A DNA stretch of 64,000 bases from Liopterus haemorrhoidalis (Eukaryota > Arthropoda > Insecta > Coleoptera > Dytiscidae), in assembly GCA_963971575.1 (NCBI GenBank), contig OZ020611.1:145788419-145852418 (forward strand). Direction: 5' to 3'. The notes below the pieces were generated by a model, which saw only the letters and a list, made by a program, of their open reading frames with translations, had not been told where the DNA came from and made no database searches. The position numbers and the translations under genes were made by a program. This document shows positions 22,365-32,574 of this stretch, one piece after another. Within the stretch, counting starts at the first letter, position 1. Each line of letters starts with the position of its first letter.

Positions 22365-23163
22365 AGGGGTCTATTCTGTAAGCTTTTCGACTACTCTATG
22401 GTATCCTGTTAAAAGTTCTGATTTTCAACACCTCGTGTTGGTATTCTGTAACTCATTGATAGTGCACTTTTAACAGTGTTGTGTCGCTCTTGAGAGGAGA
22501 CCTCAGAACGTGTCCTCTTTGAAAAGCGATATTGTATTTTGACATTTGTGCTTGTTGTTTATATACGTTTGAATATATTTGAAGGTTAGTGTGGTTTAAA
22601 ATGTGTTTTATATATGGAAATATATATTTTTGTAGCTTTTTACGTAAACTGTTTTAGTTATGTCGCGGGGATATATACATATATTATGAATTTTTAGATG
22701 TACTTGTAGTGAAGAAAACAAGACAGCTCAGTAATTTATTGAGAATATCATTTATTTTTATAATTTTTTTGTGTTATTTTATTTATTTATATTAAATATA
22801 TAAGATATTTGTAATAAAATTTAATTAACTGAAATAAGCTGTTTCGTACAATTGCTCAAATAGTATCTGCAATCCTCTCCATTGATCACAGTGATGATGT
22901 TATCTTACAGTCAATATTCTTGAAGAAATTCGATATATTTCCGGAGTTATTATTAATATTTTGTATGACTTTTGGCATTTTTGTTCAAAATAACCTCTTA
23001 CAAGTCTATTCGGACTATAACAATATGTCAGAATTTCAAAATGGCGCCACTTACTTTCGATAATGCTGAAAACAAAACAACATCACATCAAAGGACAGTT
23101 CAGTGTTCATAGGTGAAAGGGGAGTGTGCAAATGACTATCGACAAGTTACAGAATAGACCCCT
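22365..23163. mobile_element. TIR element of about 0.8 kb, non-coding
   Basis: The ends are inverted repeats: AGGGGTCTATTCTGTAAGCT on the left and the reverse complement AGGGGTCTATTCTGTAACTT on the right; similarity continues inward as TTTTCGACTA against TGTCGATAG. A secondary GTATTCTGTAACTCATTGAT at 22441-22460 echoes the terminus. No transposase frame is present. Flanks share at most AG on both sides, so the target duplication, and hence the superfamily, is undecided; a Harbinger-like MITE is one option. Confidence 0.7.
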
Positions 23164-23343
23164 AGATCATTTGCCACACTATAAACGGTCTGCAGTCAGC
23201 CGCCCCTGGGTTGAGCCACCCAGATGTGGGGGCACATTTGGCACTACTGCCAGGAACAGTCCTGATCAAGAATGTCTTGGATAGGTATTATCCTGACACA
23301 TAACCTGCGGTTTGAATTAATCCTTGGTCAATAATTACGCTTG

Positions 23344-23990
23344 AACTAGTTTGCAATCTTATCTAAAACACCCAGAAATACTGCTTACACAGATTTAAAA
23401 AAGCGGTTGATAGAGGAATTTGCAGAGTCGGAAACAGTCAAGGCAAAAACATTATTAACCGAGATTGACCTTGTTGACAAACGGCCGTCAGTTTTGCTCA
23501 GAGAGATGAAATCACTAGCAGGTGATGCAGTGACAGATAATTTTTTTAAAAACCCTATTTTACAACGTCTTCCTACGAACGCTAGTTCAATTCTGGCCAC
23601 AAGTAAAGATATGTTGGACAATCTGATCATTATGGCAGATAAAATTTTAGAAATAACAACAGAGTAATCATTTGTGAGCTTAGTTATTTCATCAACCACA
23701 GCTACACCATCTACCTCTCTCGATGACAGCTTAGCAAATCTTGAAAAACAGTTATCCGAACTAACCCAGTTCATCAGTGGTATAAGATCCAGATCTTTTC
23801 GTGGTAAGTCACGATTCAAGTCACCTGACCAAGAAAAAAACGATTTCTGTTGGTACCTATTTAACTTTGGTGACGCCGCCAAGAAATGGTATAAACAGTA
23901 TGTGGCAACCATAGCGTTTCTCCATATAAGCATCACAATAGTCTGTGATGCTTATATATCACAGACTACTGTGATGCTTATATGAAGAAT
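23344..23990 (+). pseudogene. Gypsy-type gag fragment
   Basis: Two consecutive frames (23401-23667 and 23674-23985) read LKKRLIEEFAESETVKAKTL, LLREMKSLAGDAVTDNFFKN, LQRLPTNASSILATSKDMLD and, after a stop, SLANLEKQLSELTQFISGI and FCWYLFNFGDAAKKW. The order, capsid-like helices followed by CWYxxxFGxxAxKC, is the capsid-to-nucleocapsid part of a Gypsy gag common in arthropods. The stop at 23665-23667 breaks it, and the sequence after KKW runs into a palindrome (23924-23983). Lies upstream of, and in direct orientation with, a second overlapping gag piece at 24130-24390. Confidence 0.72.
23924..23983. repeat. Near-perfect 25-bp-arm palindrome
   Basis: Arms 23924-23948 and 23959-23983 are reverse complements with one mismatch; the 10-bp loop is TGCTTATATA. 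The arm begins ATATAAGCATCACA. It lies at the end of the gag fragment and looks like a local inverted duplication. Confidence 0.85.
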
Positions 23991-24019
23991 CGCTCCAAAC
24001 TGCGTAACTTATTTGCACC

Positions 24020-24390
24020 AAATACCCACAATTGGTGACCCGTGACGTGATTCCATATAAGTGTTGTGATCCATAAGAGTACTATTAATATTTTAAAACT
24101 CCCGAGTTGGATTTTGTGAATAAACAACATTGTGCTAATGGTAAACATGTCGCTAGAGTTGCAGTAAGAATGATCCCATTTTGGCGGAAAAACGTAAAGG
24201 TATGGTTTTTACAAGTAGAAGCGCAATTTAATACAACCGGTGTTATAGCTGAAATCATTAAATAAAATTACGTGCTTGGTTCACTTGATAGCGAAGAGGC
24301 TGAACTAGTTTGCGATCTTATATCTACATAGAACACCCAACAACACTGCTTACACAGATTTAAAAAAGCGGTTGATAGAGAAATTTGCAC
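24020..24390 (+). pseudogene. Gypsy leader and gag N-terminal fragment (rearranged)
   Basis: ATTGGTGACCCGTGACGTG at 24031-24049 is the form of a Gypsy LTR end plus primer-binding site. After about 120 bp the frames give PFWRKNVKVWFLQVEAQFNT and LGSLDSEEAELVCDLIS, the N-terminal capsid part of gag, and then LKKRLIEKFAPNTH. About 80 bp at its end (24303-24388) repeat 23348-23420 nearly word for word. Since gag C-terminal sequence lies upstream of the leader, the locus is rearranged: a downstream piece is joined head-to-tail before the upstream piece. Confidence 0.65.
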
Positions 24391-25110
24391 CAAATACCCA
24401 CACGCCTCTTGTTGTAAAATTATTTTTATTTGTCGCTATTCGCCAATTTTAACACTTTCGCTACAAGAACATGATAAATACGTAGGCATTGAATGAATAA
24501 TGTGGCGGACGAACGTGCAACAGCAAAGAGTTAAAAGATATTTGTGATTTATTGGTAATCCAAATTTTAAGTTCGTTAATCTTAAATGTCTCACTTCTTA
24601 TAAAACTATTTTAGAAAAGCTTGTGGCGACATACGAGTAGAGCGACGAAAATAATTGCAGTTATTGACTGGACATAGTATTCTCATGCGGAAACTAGATT
24701 GTATTTGCTTCTTTCTCGAAAGACTCATTTCGAGTGGATATGTTTACAAAGTTCCGATGACAGAGTTACGTATTATGTAATTAAGAAAAAGGTTCGCAGA
24801 AACACGCTAAATGTTCAACTTTATTACCTTCCTGCTCCAACAAACCAAATAAGAAATAGTTTCCTCGCCAAACAGGAAACTTTTCTCAATATGTATACAA
24901 ATCAACTATCAACAATACACAGTTTCTTTTAACGAGGCAACTTATTAAAGTTTCACTTTAATTAAAATAATTATTCACGTTGAAATAATTATTAATTACA
25001 TAGAATTGAAAAAAGTTTTATTTATATTATAAGGCAGCCTGTGCCTGTGCCACAACCGTCTATAAACCTATGAAAAATATAATATAATGTGTTTCATTAA
25101 ATATTATTTG
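24391..25110. other. Unassigned AT-rich sequence
   Basis: An open frame of 77 codons (24699-24932) shows no family motif and is probably chance. No element ends were seen. Confidence 0.35.
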
Positions 25111-25115
25111 TAAAT

Positions 25116-25295
25116 GCTATTCTAAACGTTTAGGCGGAACTAACTGGAATTTTCATTTTTGTAAGTTGCCATAGTCCTACTTTTTATGGTTTGAAGTGGG
25201 CGTTTCCTTAACAAAATGATCAAAAGCTTCAGTTAATCGGTAAAAGTTACTAGAATTGAAAATCTAGTTCCGCCCAAACCAAAGAAACAAGCTAT
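25116..25295 (+). mobile_element. GCTATTCC-family MITE, copy A
   Basis: The left end is GCTATTCTAAACGTTTAGGC followed by GGAACTAACTGGAATTTTC; the right end is CTAGTTCCGCCC...AAGAAACAAGCTAT. The shared inner TIR is TAGGCGGAACTA. About 180 bp, non-coding. A second partial copy in inverted orientation follows at 25364-25465, so the two make a larger hairpin-capable pair. Confidence 0.65.
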
Positions 25296-25363
25296 ATTAT
25301 TATGTCTCATTTTGTAATACCTAACTAGATCTAGTTACTTTGGTGACTGTTGTGGTGTAAATA

Positions 25364-25465
25364 GACTTTTAGATTTTCAATTCTAGTAAGTTTTGAAAGA
25401 AAAAGTGAGGCTTTTAATAATTTTGTTTCGGAAAAGCCCACTTCAAACCATGAAAAGTTAGTAAT
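25364..25465 (-). repeat. Inverted partial copy of the GCTATTCC-family MITE
   Basis: The reverse complement reads CTTTTCATGGTTTGAAGTGG, TTTTCCGAAACAAAATTATT and TTACTAGAATTGAAAATCTA, matching 25180-25268 of copy A with few changes. Outer ends are missing. Confidence 0.65.
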
Positions 25466-25629
25466 ATTTACAGTTAGTAACAGTTAGAAACATATAATAG
25501 TAGGAACAAACAACCACCGTTAGGTTTGACGTACCTTTTCTTTATCTAGGTTAATATTTTATAGACACCAATCTGGTATTGTAGGAATCTCCTTCGATTG
25601 GTCTACCGACTAAAAATCCTGCTTGCCCC

Positions 25630-26100
25630 TTTTTTCCCACCAAGGAAGTATCTGTGGTGATTTTCTTCTTGGTGGGAACAAGCTAACTCAACCTGTCCTC
25701 ACATCCCCAAGTTCTGTCTTTCTCGCTCCTCTGTCTCCTTTCTCATCATATTGGCTGACAGTACCTGCCACACCGTTTCCCAATATTCCCTGGAATGCCG
25801 CATAACCTGGACCATGTCGTCGGGTGCCAGCTTCTTCCCTGTTATAATGGATGCTCGCATTATTTCTGCAATTCATCTCACGCATTCGAATAGTGTATAT
25901 TCGGCTGTGTCGACTGCGCCGCAATAGGTACAGGAGTCATCCTGGTCCTTCCCAATCCTCAGGGTGTACGACTTAAAAGTAGTCAATGTTCCTGAGCTTA
26001 CAGGCCAGCCACTCTGTTGGGGATGAGCCTTTTTGTCCACTGCCCTTTGTCCTTATTCCTGGACCACTCCTCCTGCTATTTCTTCACCGACTGTTTTTTT
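25630..26100 (-). pseudogene. R1-like LINE C-terminal fragment
   Basis: The minus strand reads RAVDKKAHPQQSGWPVSSGT, TTFKSYTLRIGKDQDDSCTY continuing as CGAVDTAEYTLFECVR, then an in-frame TGA followed by GKKLAPDDMVQVMRHSREYW. Cx2C...H/YTLFxC, followed by a long helix with W, is the C-terminal zinc knuckle and tail of R1-clade LINEs; the His of the knuckle is replaced by Tyr (AEYTLFEC). At least two stops disrupt it. RT and endonuclease parts are missing. Confidence 0.68.
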
Positions 26101-26653
26101 TTTCCTCAGGCGGCTGATATACCTAGATGGCGGCGGAATTATGTAGGTGGCGGCATCCTATGTGGCTACGTATAGTTGGTATCCATATACCGAACACCTG
26201 GTACGGCGGTGAGCCATAAAGTTATAATAATGTAATAAATATTATTGATTATTAATGATAATTATTGCTAGTAAATACATAATAATCATAATAATATGTG
26301 ACGTCAATGTTAATTTGGACTTCGTTGATGTAACTTTGGAATGTTGTTTTATTTGTGCAAACTAATACAAATTTTAAAAGTAATTACATTTTATGTTTTA
26401 ATTTAGATAATTAAACACTATATAAAACGTATTACAAATTCAAGAGTTATCATTTTAGTTTATAATTATTTTGAACCAACATTTAATTTATACATCAGAC
26501 TGAAGTTGTTTATAGAACAAATAATTGTTTTCATTTCGTTGTAATTTTATAATAAAATTATTATTTTATATAGCAATCATACAATGGGATCTTTATTTCA
26601 CGTGGTTGAAATTTACCAATCAAGTTTAAACATCGGCGTGAAATATAGCCATT
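26101..26653. other. Unassigned AT-rich sequence
   Basis: A TGGCGGCGG-containing GC patch lies near 26125-26155; the rest is AT-rich. No feature recognised. Confidence 0.35.
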
Positions 26654-26657
26654 ATAT

Positions 26658-26991
26658 TGTCACGTGGTTGGTTTGATTGAAAGACAACTCCAGCGGTACA
26701 AGTATCTGACGTCGGTGTCTTGGTCGTCACCGTGTAGACTGGTACGTGTAGAGGAGTTGGCTAGGTTCTTCTGCCCCGATACCATGCAACGTCCATTCAT
26801 TTGTACTGCTGGTTGACCTAGTTCCAATATTCATTCATCATGACAAATATTTCCTTATTACGAAAATGCAGCGTATGCATTTCTTAATCAGCTTACATAT
26901 GCCAGACGCTGATAAATAGTTTTTTAATCAAAAAGCTGAGCATCACAATGTCTAGATGTCGCAACCCTGATCTAGGATTACCTTTGTGACA
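26658..26991 (-). repeat. Solo LTR of the same Gypsy family, shortened
   Basis: Begins TGTCACGTGGTTGGTTTGAT and ends CTAGGATTACCTTTGTGACA, which is the 14-kb Gypsy LTR in reverse orientation with an internal deletion (334 against 548 bp) and many substitutions. It is flanked by ATAT on both sides (26654-26657, 26992-26995), a 4-bp target duplication. A clean duplication around one LTR indicates LTR-LTR recombination after insertion. It is older than the 14-kb copy by divergence. Confidence 0.88.
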
Positions 26992-26999
26992 ATATGCTA

Positions 27000-27205
27000 G
27001 TCAAATACAATATTTTATCTACAACTATGTAGTTTTATAATTAAAAAATTTATAAATTTAGTTTAAAAACACAGAAAATTTGAGCGTCAATTGTTTAATT
27101 ACAGAACACACGTCATCAAGATGATTCCCGTACCATCAGCAGATAATTTTTCAAATACTATTATTTATTGTTTTATTTATTCTAACATAAATAATATTCT
27201 AGTTT
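27000..27205. other. Unassigned AT-rich sequence
   Basis: No feature recognised. Confidence 0.35.
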
Positions 27206-27207
27206 AA

Positions 27208-27300
27208 AGACGGGTGTGAGGCGCAAATAGTCAGCATTGCTGAGCGCCAAATATTTTAACTAACTAATTTACTAAATAAAAACTTGCAATGTAAAAAACG
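27208..27300 (+). repeat. LINE 3'-UTR-like hairpin repeat (copy 1)
   Basis: GGCGC at 27220-27224 pairs with GCGCC at 27244-27248 around AAATAGTCAGCATTGCTGA. A relative at 30.47 kb has GGTGC/GCACC, a compensatory change, and the sequence downstream is also alike (TTTAACTAACT...). Probably the 3' UTR of a retroelement whose coding part is gone. Confidence 0.5.
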
Positions 27301-27489
27301 TTAATTTTTGACAGGTGAGCACGTATGCGCCTTACTTTTTTACACTTTTTTTAATATTAACAGCTATATGTATGTACAGTTGGACACCTGATGCATTTAT
27401 TTGATGGTTATCGATGAAATAATTAGAGTTATAATTCGTTTCTTGGCTTCATGCGGAGCTAAGTGTAATTTTAATTTATTAAGTTGTCA

Positions 27490-27612
27490 AAAGCTCAGTC
27501 TTTAACGTTTGAAATGGGCTCTTGTAAACAAAATAATTAAAAGCCTTATTTAATCGTTATAAATTACTAGATTTTGAAACCTAGTTCCGCACTAAGCTTA
27601 AATAAATAATAC
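27490..27612 (+). repeat. GCTATTCC-family MITE, partial copy B
   Basis: AACGTTTGAAATGGGCTCTT, AATTAAAAGCCTTATTTAAT and CTAGATTTTGAAACCTAGTT followed by CCGC match the inner and right part of copy A. The left terminus is missing. Confidence 0.55.
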
Positions 27613-28055
27613 CGGTGTAAGAATATTTATAAACAGAAACATATAAATTAAGTTGGTAAAGGTATTTGTTCATTTTAGAAATAATCTTGACATGTACCCC
27701 GCGTGCTCTTAATCTTTTAGCAAATGTTCTTAACTTAATAATTTACATAAAAAGTCCTCGACCTTCGGTTTTGGACTTAACATAAATTATTAACTCTCGC
27801 ACATTTTCTAAGCAAATTCTTACAAAAAAAAAACAGCTTCCCGTAATTTATTCGATAAAATTCAGAACTCTCGGAATATAACCTAAGATTAATTTATTAT
27901 TAGTTCCACAATCTTAAGAGATACTGTATTTACATTAATCCAAATGGAAGCTTTCATACGATGATAATATCGTGAGCAAAGGCATAACTAGGATTTGATG
28001 GCCTATAATAAAAATATATATATATTATTAGGTATAAAGGAAAATAATATATATA

Positions 28056-28061
<6 letters not shown>

Positions 28062-28101
<40 letters not shown>
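28062..28101. repeat. (TA)n microsatellite
   Basis: Pure TA run directly upstream of the truncated R2-like tail, so the LINE seems to have inserted into or beside it. Confidence 0.85.
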
Positions 28102-28102
<1 letters not shown>

Positions 28103-28104
<2 letters not shown>

Positions 28105-28420
28105 GTTAAGCTTGTAGTCCTGATAGTTGGTGTTTTGGGTGGTATGAAAGCCTCCTATCGAAGGGAAATCGAGTCCATTCCCGCCTGCAGATCTTCTGCC
28201 AACTCTTTGATCTGCAGGATGCAGAAAGCAGTGCTGCTCGGGTCACTCCGCATTGTGCGGGCATTGGATCTAGCGTAATTTCCGCGGCTGCATATCGCCA
28301 AAATTTGGGATGCAGTCGTGTGTATTTAGCTCCACTAGTCTCTAGTATGACGCGGCTCAAAAGGTTGCTGAAGTATTAGTGGACGTTTGTCAAGACCTGA
28401 CAAATCCCATAATAATAATG
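28103..28420 (+). mobile_element. R2-like LINE 3' end, second copy
   Basis: Nearly identical to 13733-14050: frame LIVLIVGVLGGMKASYRREI followed by PACRSSANSLICRMQKAVLL and GSLRIVRALDLA, then a stop. It retains six bases (AAATCG, 28166-28171) that the 13-kb copy lacks and has lost a short piece near 28370. 5'-truncated in the endonuclease ORF; the 3' end again reaches CCCATAATAATAA. Dead copy. Confidence 0.8.
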
Positions 28421-28424
28421 TATT

Positions 28425-29715
28425 TATTTCCGTGAAATGAAAATTACATTTATGAAATATGTCTAGGTGTTAACAATAAATAATTAATGAATATTACATA
28501 TAAAAAAAATTAAATATTCATGACAGAAAGATTACATATAAAGTTCATGAGCATTAGCAATTTAGATATGCAGAAATTCATCAAAACAATAATATGGATT
28601 TTCAAGCAACATCGAAAATTGAAGTAACGAAACATTGAAGTAAATTGTGTCAATCACACTACGGAGGCCACAGTAACGCTCGGGTCACGGTTTGTTTCCA
28701 GAGATTAGAAAAAGCTTAGCCATGAAGTGGCATGTTTTTGCCAATATTTTGAAGTTCTACAAAATGTACATGAAAATTTGCGTTAGAGTGATACTCTATA
28801 GATATTTTGTACATTTGTCTCTCTTCTGGACCTGCATCTAGTTTGGAGCACCTACCTTAACGGATTTTTTATCTTCCCCACTTTCTTCTAACTATCACAA
28901 GATCGTGCAATGATCTTTTTTGTGGGAGTACTATCATTTATTGTACAAATATCTCACTTTTGAACTAGACATTACAAATCGATTGATGACAAGGATTAAA
29001 CATTTCTTCATTCGATAATTTGGAATAAATATCCTGAGGAGAAGACAACATGGAAAGATTTATAGCACAAGCGTAAGTAGATAGACGTCGGCTGAGAAGC
29101 AGATGTCCCAAAACGCGGTAACAGATTTTTTTTTTCATGGTTAACTTCCTTATCTTTAATAATTAAGATAATGAAAAAGTTAATAATTAAGATTTTTGCG
29201 GCGTGTCTTAATTATGATTTAAATTAATGATGTGACTATATTTGCGATGTACATTGCTTGAGTCTACAAAGGGGACGTGCTTATTTTCTTGATTCAATAT
29301 TAGTAAAATATTTCCATAGCAAAGTACTAAGGTTTAGAAAAGAAGTTTGTTCAGTAGTAAGTACACAACAGGTACATGAACTAAAGTTAAATAAAATACA
29401 TAAGGAGCACAGAATGTTCCCATACTTGCAAAGAAGAGCAAGTCGTCAGATGTAATTGATATGCAAAACAGAATTCAACTAGAACACAAAACTGTCCTTG
29501 TTTTAACGACTGTTGTACATAACCTTTCTATCAATTGTGTGTAACAGACGCTTGTGATCGTGTATATAATAACTTTTTCAAATTCATTTGTCAACTCGGA
29601 ATGTTTCAATCTTAACCCTGCTGCTGTAACATAAAGCTTTACGAAGTTTTATCAAGGTTTCTACCAGAAAACCTACACCTTTTCTCAAATTTCACACACC
29701 TAGTGCCACATATGT
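28425..29715. other. Unassigned AT-rich sequence
   Basis: Short frames here (for example 29258-29455) have no recognisable motif. ATTAAGATAATGAAAAAGTTAATAATTAAGAT near 29161-29192 contains a small direct repeat. Nothing else was seen. Confidence 0.35.
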
Positions 29716-29719
29716 CTCG

Positions 29720-31010
29720 CTGAGAACGATCACTAAACAGTCAGTTGATTGGCAGGCCCACTTGTATCTAAGGTTTATCGATTTCAAGCAATATTTTGAC
29801 AGAGTAAATCATGAATCTCTTTAGGAAATCCTTCTACTTGGCGGAATACCGCAATGAATCTTATGAAGGAACTGTACACAGAGACCACCTGCAAAGTTCT
29901 ACACAATGGGAATATCATCAAGCCCCTCAACGTCGCCAATTATGTAAAGCAAAGCTGTTAGTTGTCTCCATTACTCTTCAGCATAGCACTCGACTGGATT
30001 CTGCGCAGCGCACTGCCAGGAAAAAGAGGTATTAGATGAGACCTCCACCTCCTCGAAGATCTGGTTACGCAGATGACATTTGCGACTTGGTCCACAGAAG
30101 AGCTGACATACAAGCTAATATTGACAGCATTCTAGACATGCCTAAATTGTTGGCCTAAACATCAACATACACAAAACTAAGTACATTCGCATCGGAACTA
30201 GAAATAATGACAGGCTTTACATAAACAGAGAGGAACTTGAAGAGGTAGACGAATTCTGCTAGCTATGTAACATAATTAACAAAAACGGATCATAAAAGCG
30301 CAAAGTTCATTCAGCATGTTAAGACACATCTCGAGGACGTACGTGCAATATAGACATAGTTTGTGACTTAGACATAGTTTGTCAGAAAACAACAAAAACT
30401 GTTTTTCTTGCACACCAATTAATTTATTCTTTTTATAATATACTCTAGTTATTTAGATGGGCTGTGTTAGGTGCAAATAGCCATCGTTGCTGTGCACCAA
30501 AAAATTTAATTAACTATTAAAAATTAATATACCTTACACAAAACAGAAACTAGCCCCATTTTATAGGAAATATGAAAATATTAAATTTAAAGAATTTGTA
30601 ATCTTTTTTTGGTTAAAATAACTTGCCACTAGATAGATTTTTATGTTATTTATCAAAAACGCAGTTTATTAATAAATGTCAGTTAGGAGGTATTGCACGT
30701 GCATCATACCAAATTCCTTATCTTCACAAATGTAACAGGTCTGCATGTATCTATGGCTGTGAAACTTGGAAAACCTCTAAAGACACAATGCAAGAACTTT
30801 GTCAAGAAAGTCAAACCAATTCTTTGTCAAGAAATGTTTTTGCAGAATATTGCAAATTAAATGGCAAGACAAAGTCTCAAATAAAGATCTCTGAAGTCGA
30901 ATCAACCAACGCGAAATCACAGAGGAAAAAAGAAATAGAAAGTGCAAATGGATTGGCTACATTTTGCCGAGAGACCCAATTCATATTTTACAAAATAAAT
31001 CTGTAGTGCA
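29720..31010 (+). pseudogene. RTE-like LINE, decayed: RT palm to C-terminus, interrupted
   Basis: Fragments in order: SVDWQAHLYLRFIDFKQYFD and RVNHESL (RT motif A with its Asp), LHSTRLDSAQ-like motif B surroundings, SGYADDICDLVHRRADIQAN with the catalytic ADD, YINREELEEVDEF, then after a gap YGCETWKTSKDTMQEL and, in another frame, KCKWIGYILPRDP. This is the palm-to-tail order of the same LINE group as 11.5-12.0 kb. Stops and frameshifts are many. The gap at about 30340-30720 is longer than expected and contains the hairpin repeat of 30.47 kb, an apparent later insertion. Non-functional. Confidence 0.75.
30440..30560 (+). repeat. LINE 3'-UTR-like hairpin repeat (copy 2)
   Basis: GGTGC (30470-30474) pairs with GCACC (30494-30498) around AAATAGCCATCGTTGCTGT. 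It aligns with 27208-27300, including the downstream AATTTAATTAACTA. Lies inside the decayed LINE of 29.7-31.0 kb. Confidence 0.5.
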
Positions 31011-31028
31011 AAAGGTTTTGTGAGTATA

Positions 31029-31593
31029 GGCTATTTCAAACGATTGTGCGGAAATAACTGGAATTTTCATTTTCCTAAGTCAGTGTTTCCCAAAGTTTCG
31101 ATGTATGTGTACCCCTTCTAAAAATTTTGTAACATGGACTAACCTTTCGCCTATTAGGAAAAAGCGCATATACTTTTTTAACAATCAAAAATATTTTTTA
31201 TCTAAAAGTTTGGTACACGCATTTTATTATTTCCAGAAGAAGTGTAATTAATAATAAACGAAAAATAACAAGTTATATTATAAATAACATTAATTATATT
31301 CATTTAATGAAAAGGATGATATTATTTATGTAAAGACGAAAGGACGATGCGCCGGCTTTCACTGTAAAATGTAAATCAACACTTGCTCGTCACTTATTCG
31401 CAGCGTACCTCTTACAAATCATTCCCTTACCCCCAGGGGTACGCGTACCACACTTTGGGAAACACTGTCCTAAGTTATCATGAGCTCTCTTATTGGACGA
31501 TTGAAGTTGGCTTTTGCTAAAAAAAATATCAAGAGCCTCTCTTAAGCAGTAAATCAAATAGAGTCCCGCTTAAACTAAAAAAAAAAGCTATAG
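31029..31593. mobile_element. GCTATTCC-family MITE, copy C, split by a hAT MITE
   Basis: The left end is GGCTATTTCAAACGATTGTG, then CGGAAATAACTGGAATTTTC; after the insert at 31081-31467 the element resumes with TTATCATGAGC and ends AGTCCCGCTTAAAC...GCTATAG. Without the insert and one target copy it is about 170 bp, like copy A. Non-coding. Confidence 0.68.
31081..31467. mobile_element. hAT MITE with 8-bp target duplication
   Basis: 387 bp. The ends CAGTGTTTCCCAAAGT and ACTTTGGGAAACACTG are perfect 16-bp inverted repeats, and more outer similarity follows (GTACCCC on both sides). TCCTAAGT is duplicated at 31073-31080 and 31468-31475. The 8-bp duplication and CAGxG terminus identify hAT. No transposase frame. 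Nested in a GCTATTCC-family MITE, so it is the younger of the two. Confidence 0.93.
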
Positions 31594-31599
31594 ATCTAA

Positions 31600-31880
31600 C
31601 GTTTCAAATTTATTCAAAGACATATATGATTATTTTTTCGGCCTACTCTTATTAATATATTTTTTAAATCACACGTTATGAAAAATCATGTTAATGCAAA
31701 TTTTACTTGAATTATTATTTGAACATTTCTACACAAAATTATATAAATATGAAAGTTATTTACAACAATTTTTTCTACAATTAAAATTATCCTTTTAGAT
31801 AGATAAAAATTTGCTGCAAATTTTGATATATAATTTCTTACTAACTTTATTTCAAATTGTTAATTTTGCTTAAGAAACTT
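31600..31880. other. Unassigned AT-rich sequence
   Basis: No feature recognised. Confidence 0.35.
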
Positions 31881-31884
31881 ATAA

Positions 31885-32010
31885 TCTGTGGGGGTTATAC
31901 TTACCGCTAACCATAGAAGAATGGTCATGTGAAAGAGCTGTACGCAGGCAAGCGCACAAGGGGGTTCGGGTTGGATCCCCCATGACAAAAAAAAAATAAA
32001 TAAATAAAAT
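31885..32010 (+). repeat. Possible tRNA-derived SINE with A-rich tail
   Basis: GGGGGTTCGGGTTGGATCCC (31960-31979) could contain a pol III B-box-like GGTTGGATCC, and an A-run with AAAT repeats follows (31986-32020). The A box is unclear. An alternative is the tail of an unknown retroelement. Confidence 0.3.
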
Positions 32011-32023
32011 AACTAAATAACAT

Positions 32024-32569
32024 GGGGAAGCCGGGTTATGACCCAAAACGAGCACCTTAAGGATTATCTTTAATAAAATTTTAACGAATATCGTAAAAAA
32101 ATTTGAAATACTTTTGTTCCTAAGATGATTTATTGTTAAATTATTACAGACAGTAAAAAAAAACTTAGAAACATACAAAAATAAAAGTTATGATGATATA
32201 AAAAAAAGCTTCCTTGTGCTCATTTTGCCCCGGTGTCGGGGCAGAATGAGCACGGGCGTGATAAAATGGGTATCAGCTAAAATCTGGCGCAGAAGAAATA
32301 CACGTGAGTGCATTCCTCATCGTTATCATCTTCTCCAACGCAAGAACAATGTGCCCACTTGCCACATGCTCTGCACTGGAGTAATCAAAAAACACGTTTC
32401 AACAATTTAACAAATGTAAACGCCAGCTCTCAGTCATACAACCACTCTCGGGAGACACTAGCAAAGTACTGAACGTGAATGGAATGCACCCAAACATGGC
32501 GGCATGCTTTAACAGCCAAAAAGAGGGGAGCCCGTTATAATCCGGTAGCCCATTATGCCCGGCTTCCCC
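32024..32569. mobile_element. TIR element with GGGGAAGCCGGG ends
   Basis: The left terminus GGGGAAGCCGGGTTATGACC and the right terminus, reverse complement GGGGAAGCCGGGCATAATGG, are inverted repeats. 546 bp, no convincing coding frame (one 64-codon frame has no motif). A second inner echo GAGCCCGTTATAATCCGG lies at 32527-32544. Target duplication was not found, so the superfamily is open. Confidence 0.68.
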
Positions 32570-32574
32570 TAAGC

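Noticed and set aside
23385..23936. 183-codon minus-strand frame
   Set aside because: Antisense to the recognised gag fragment; no motif of its own.
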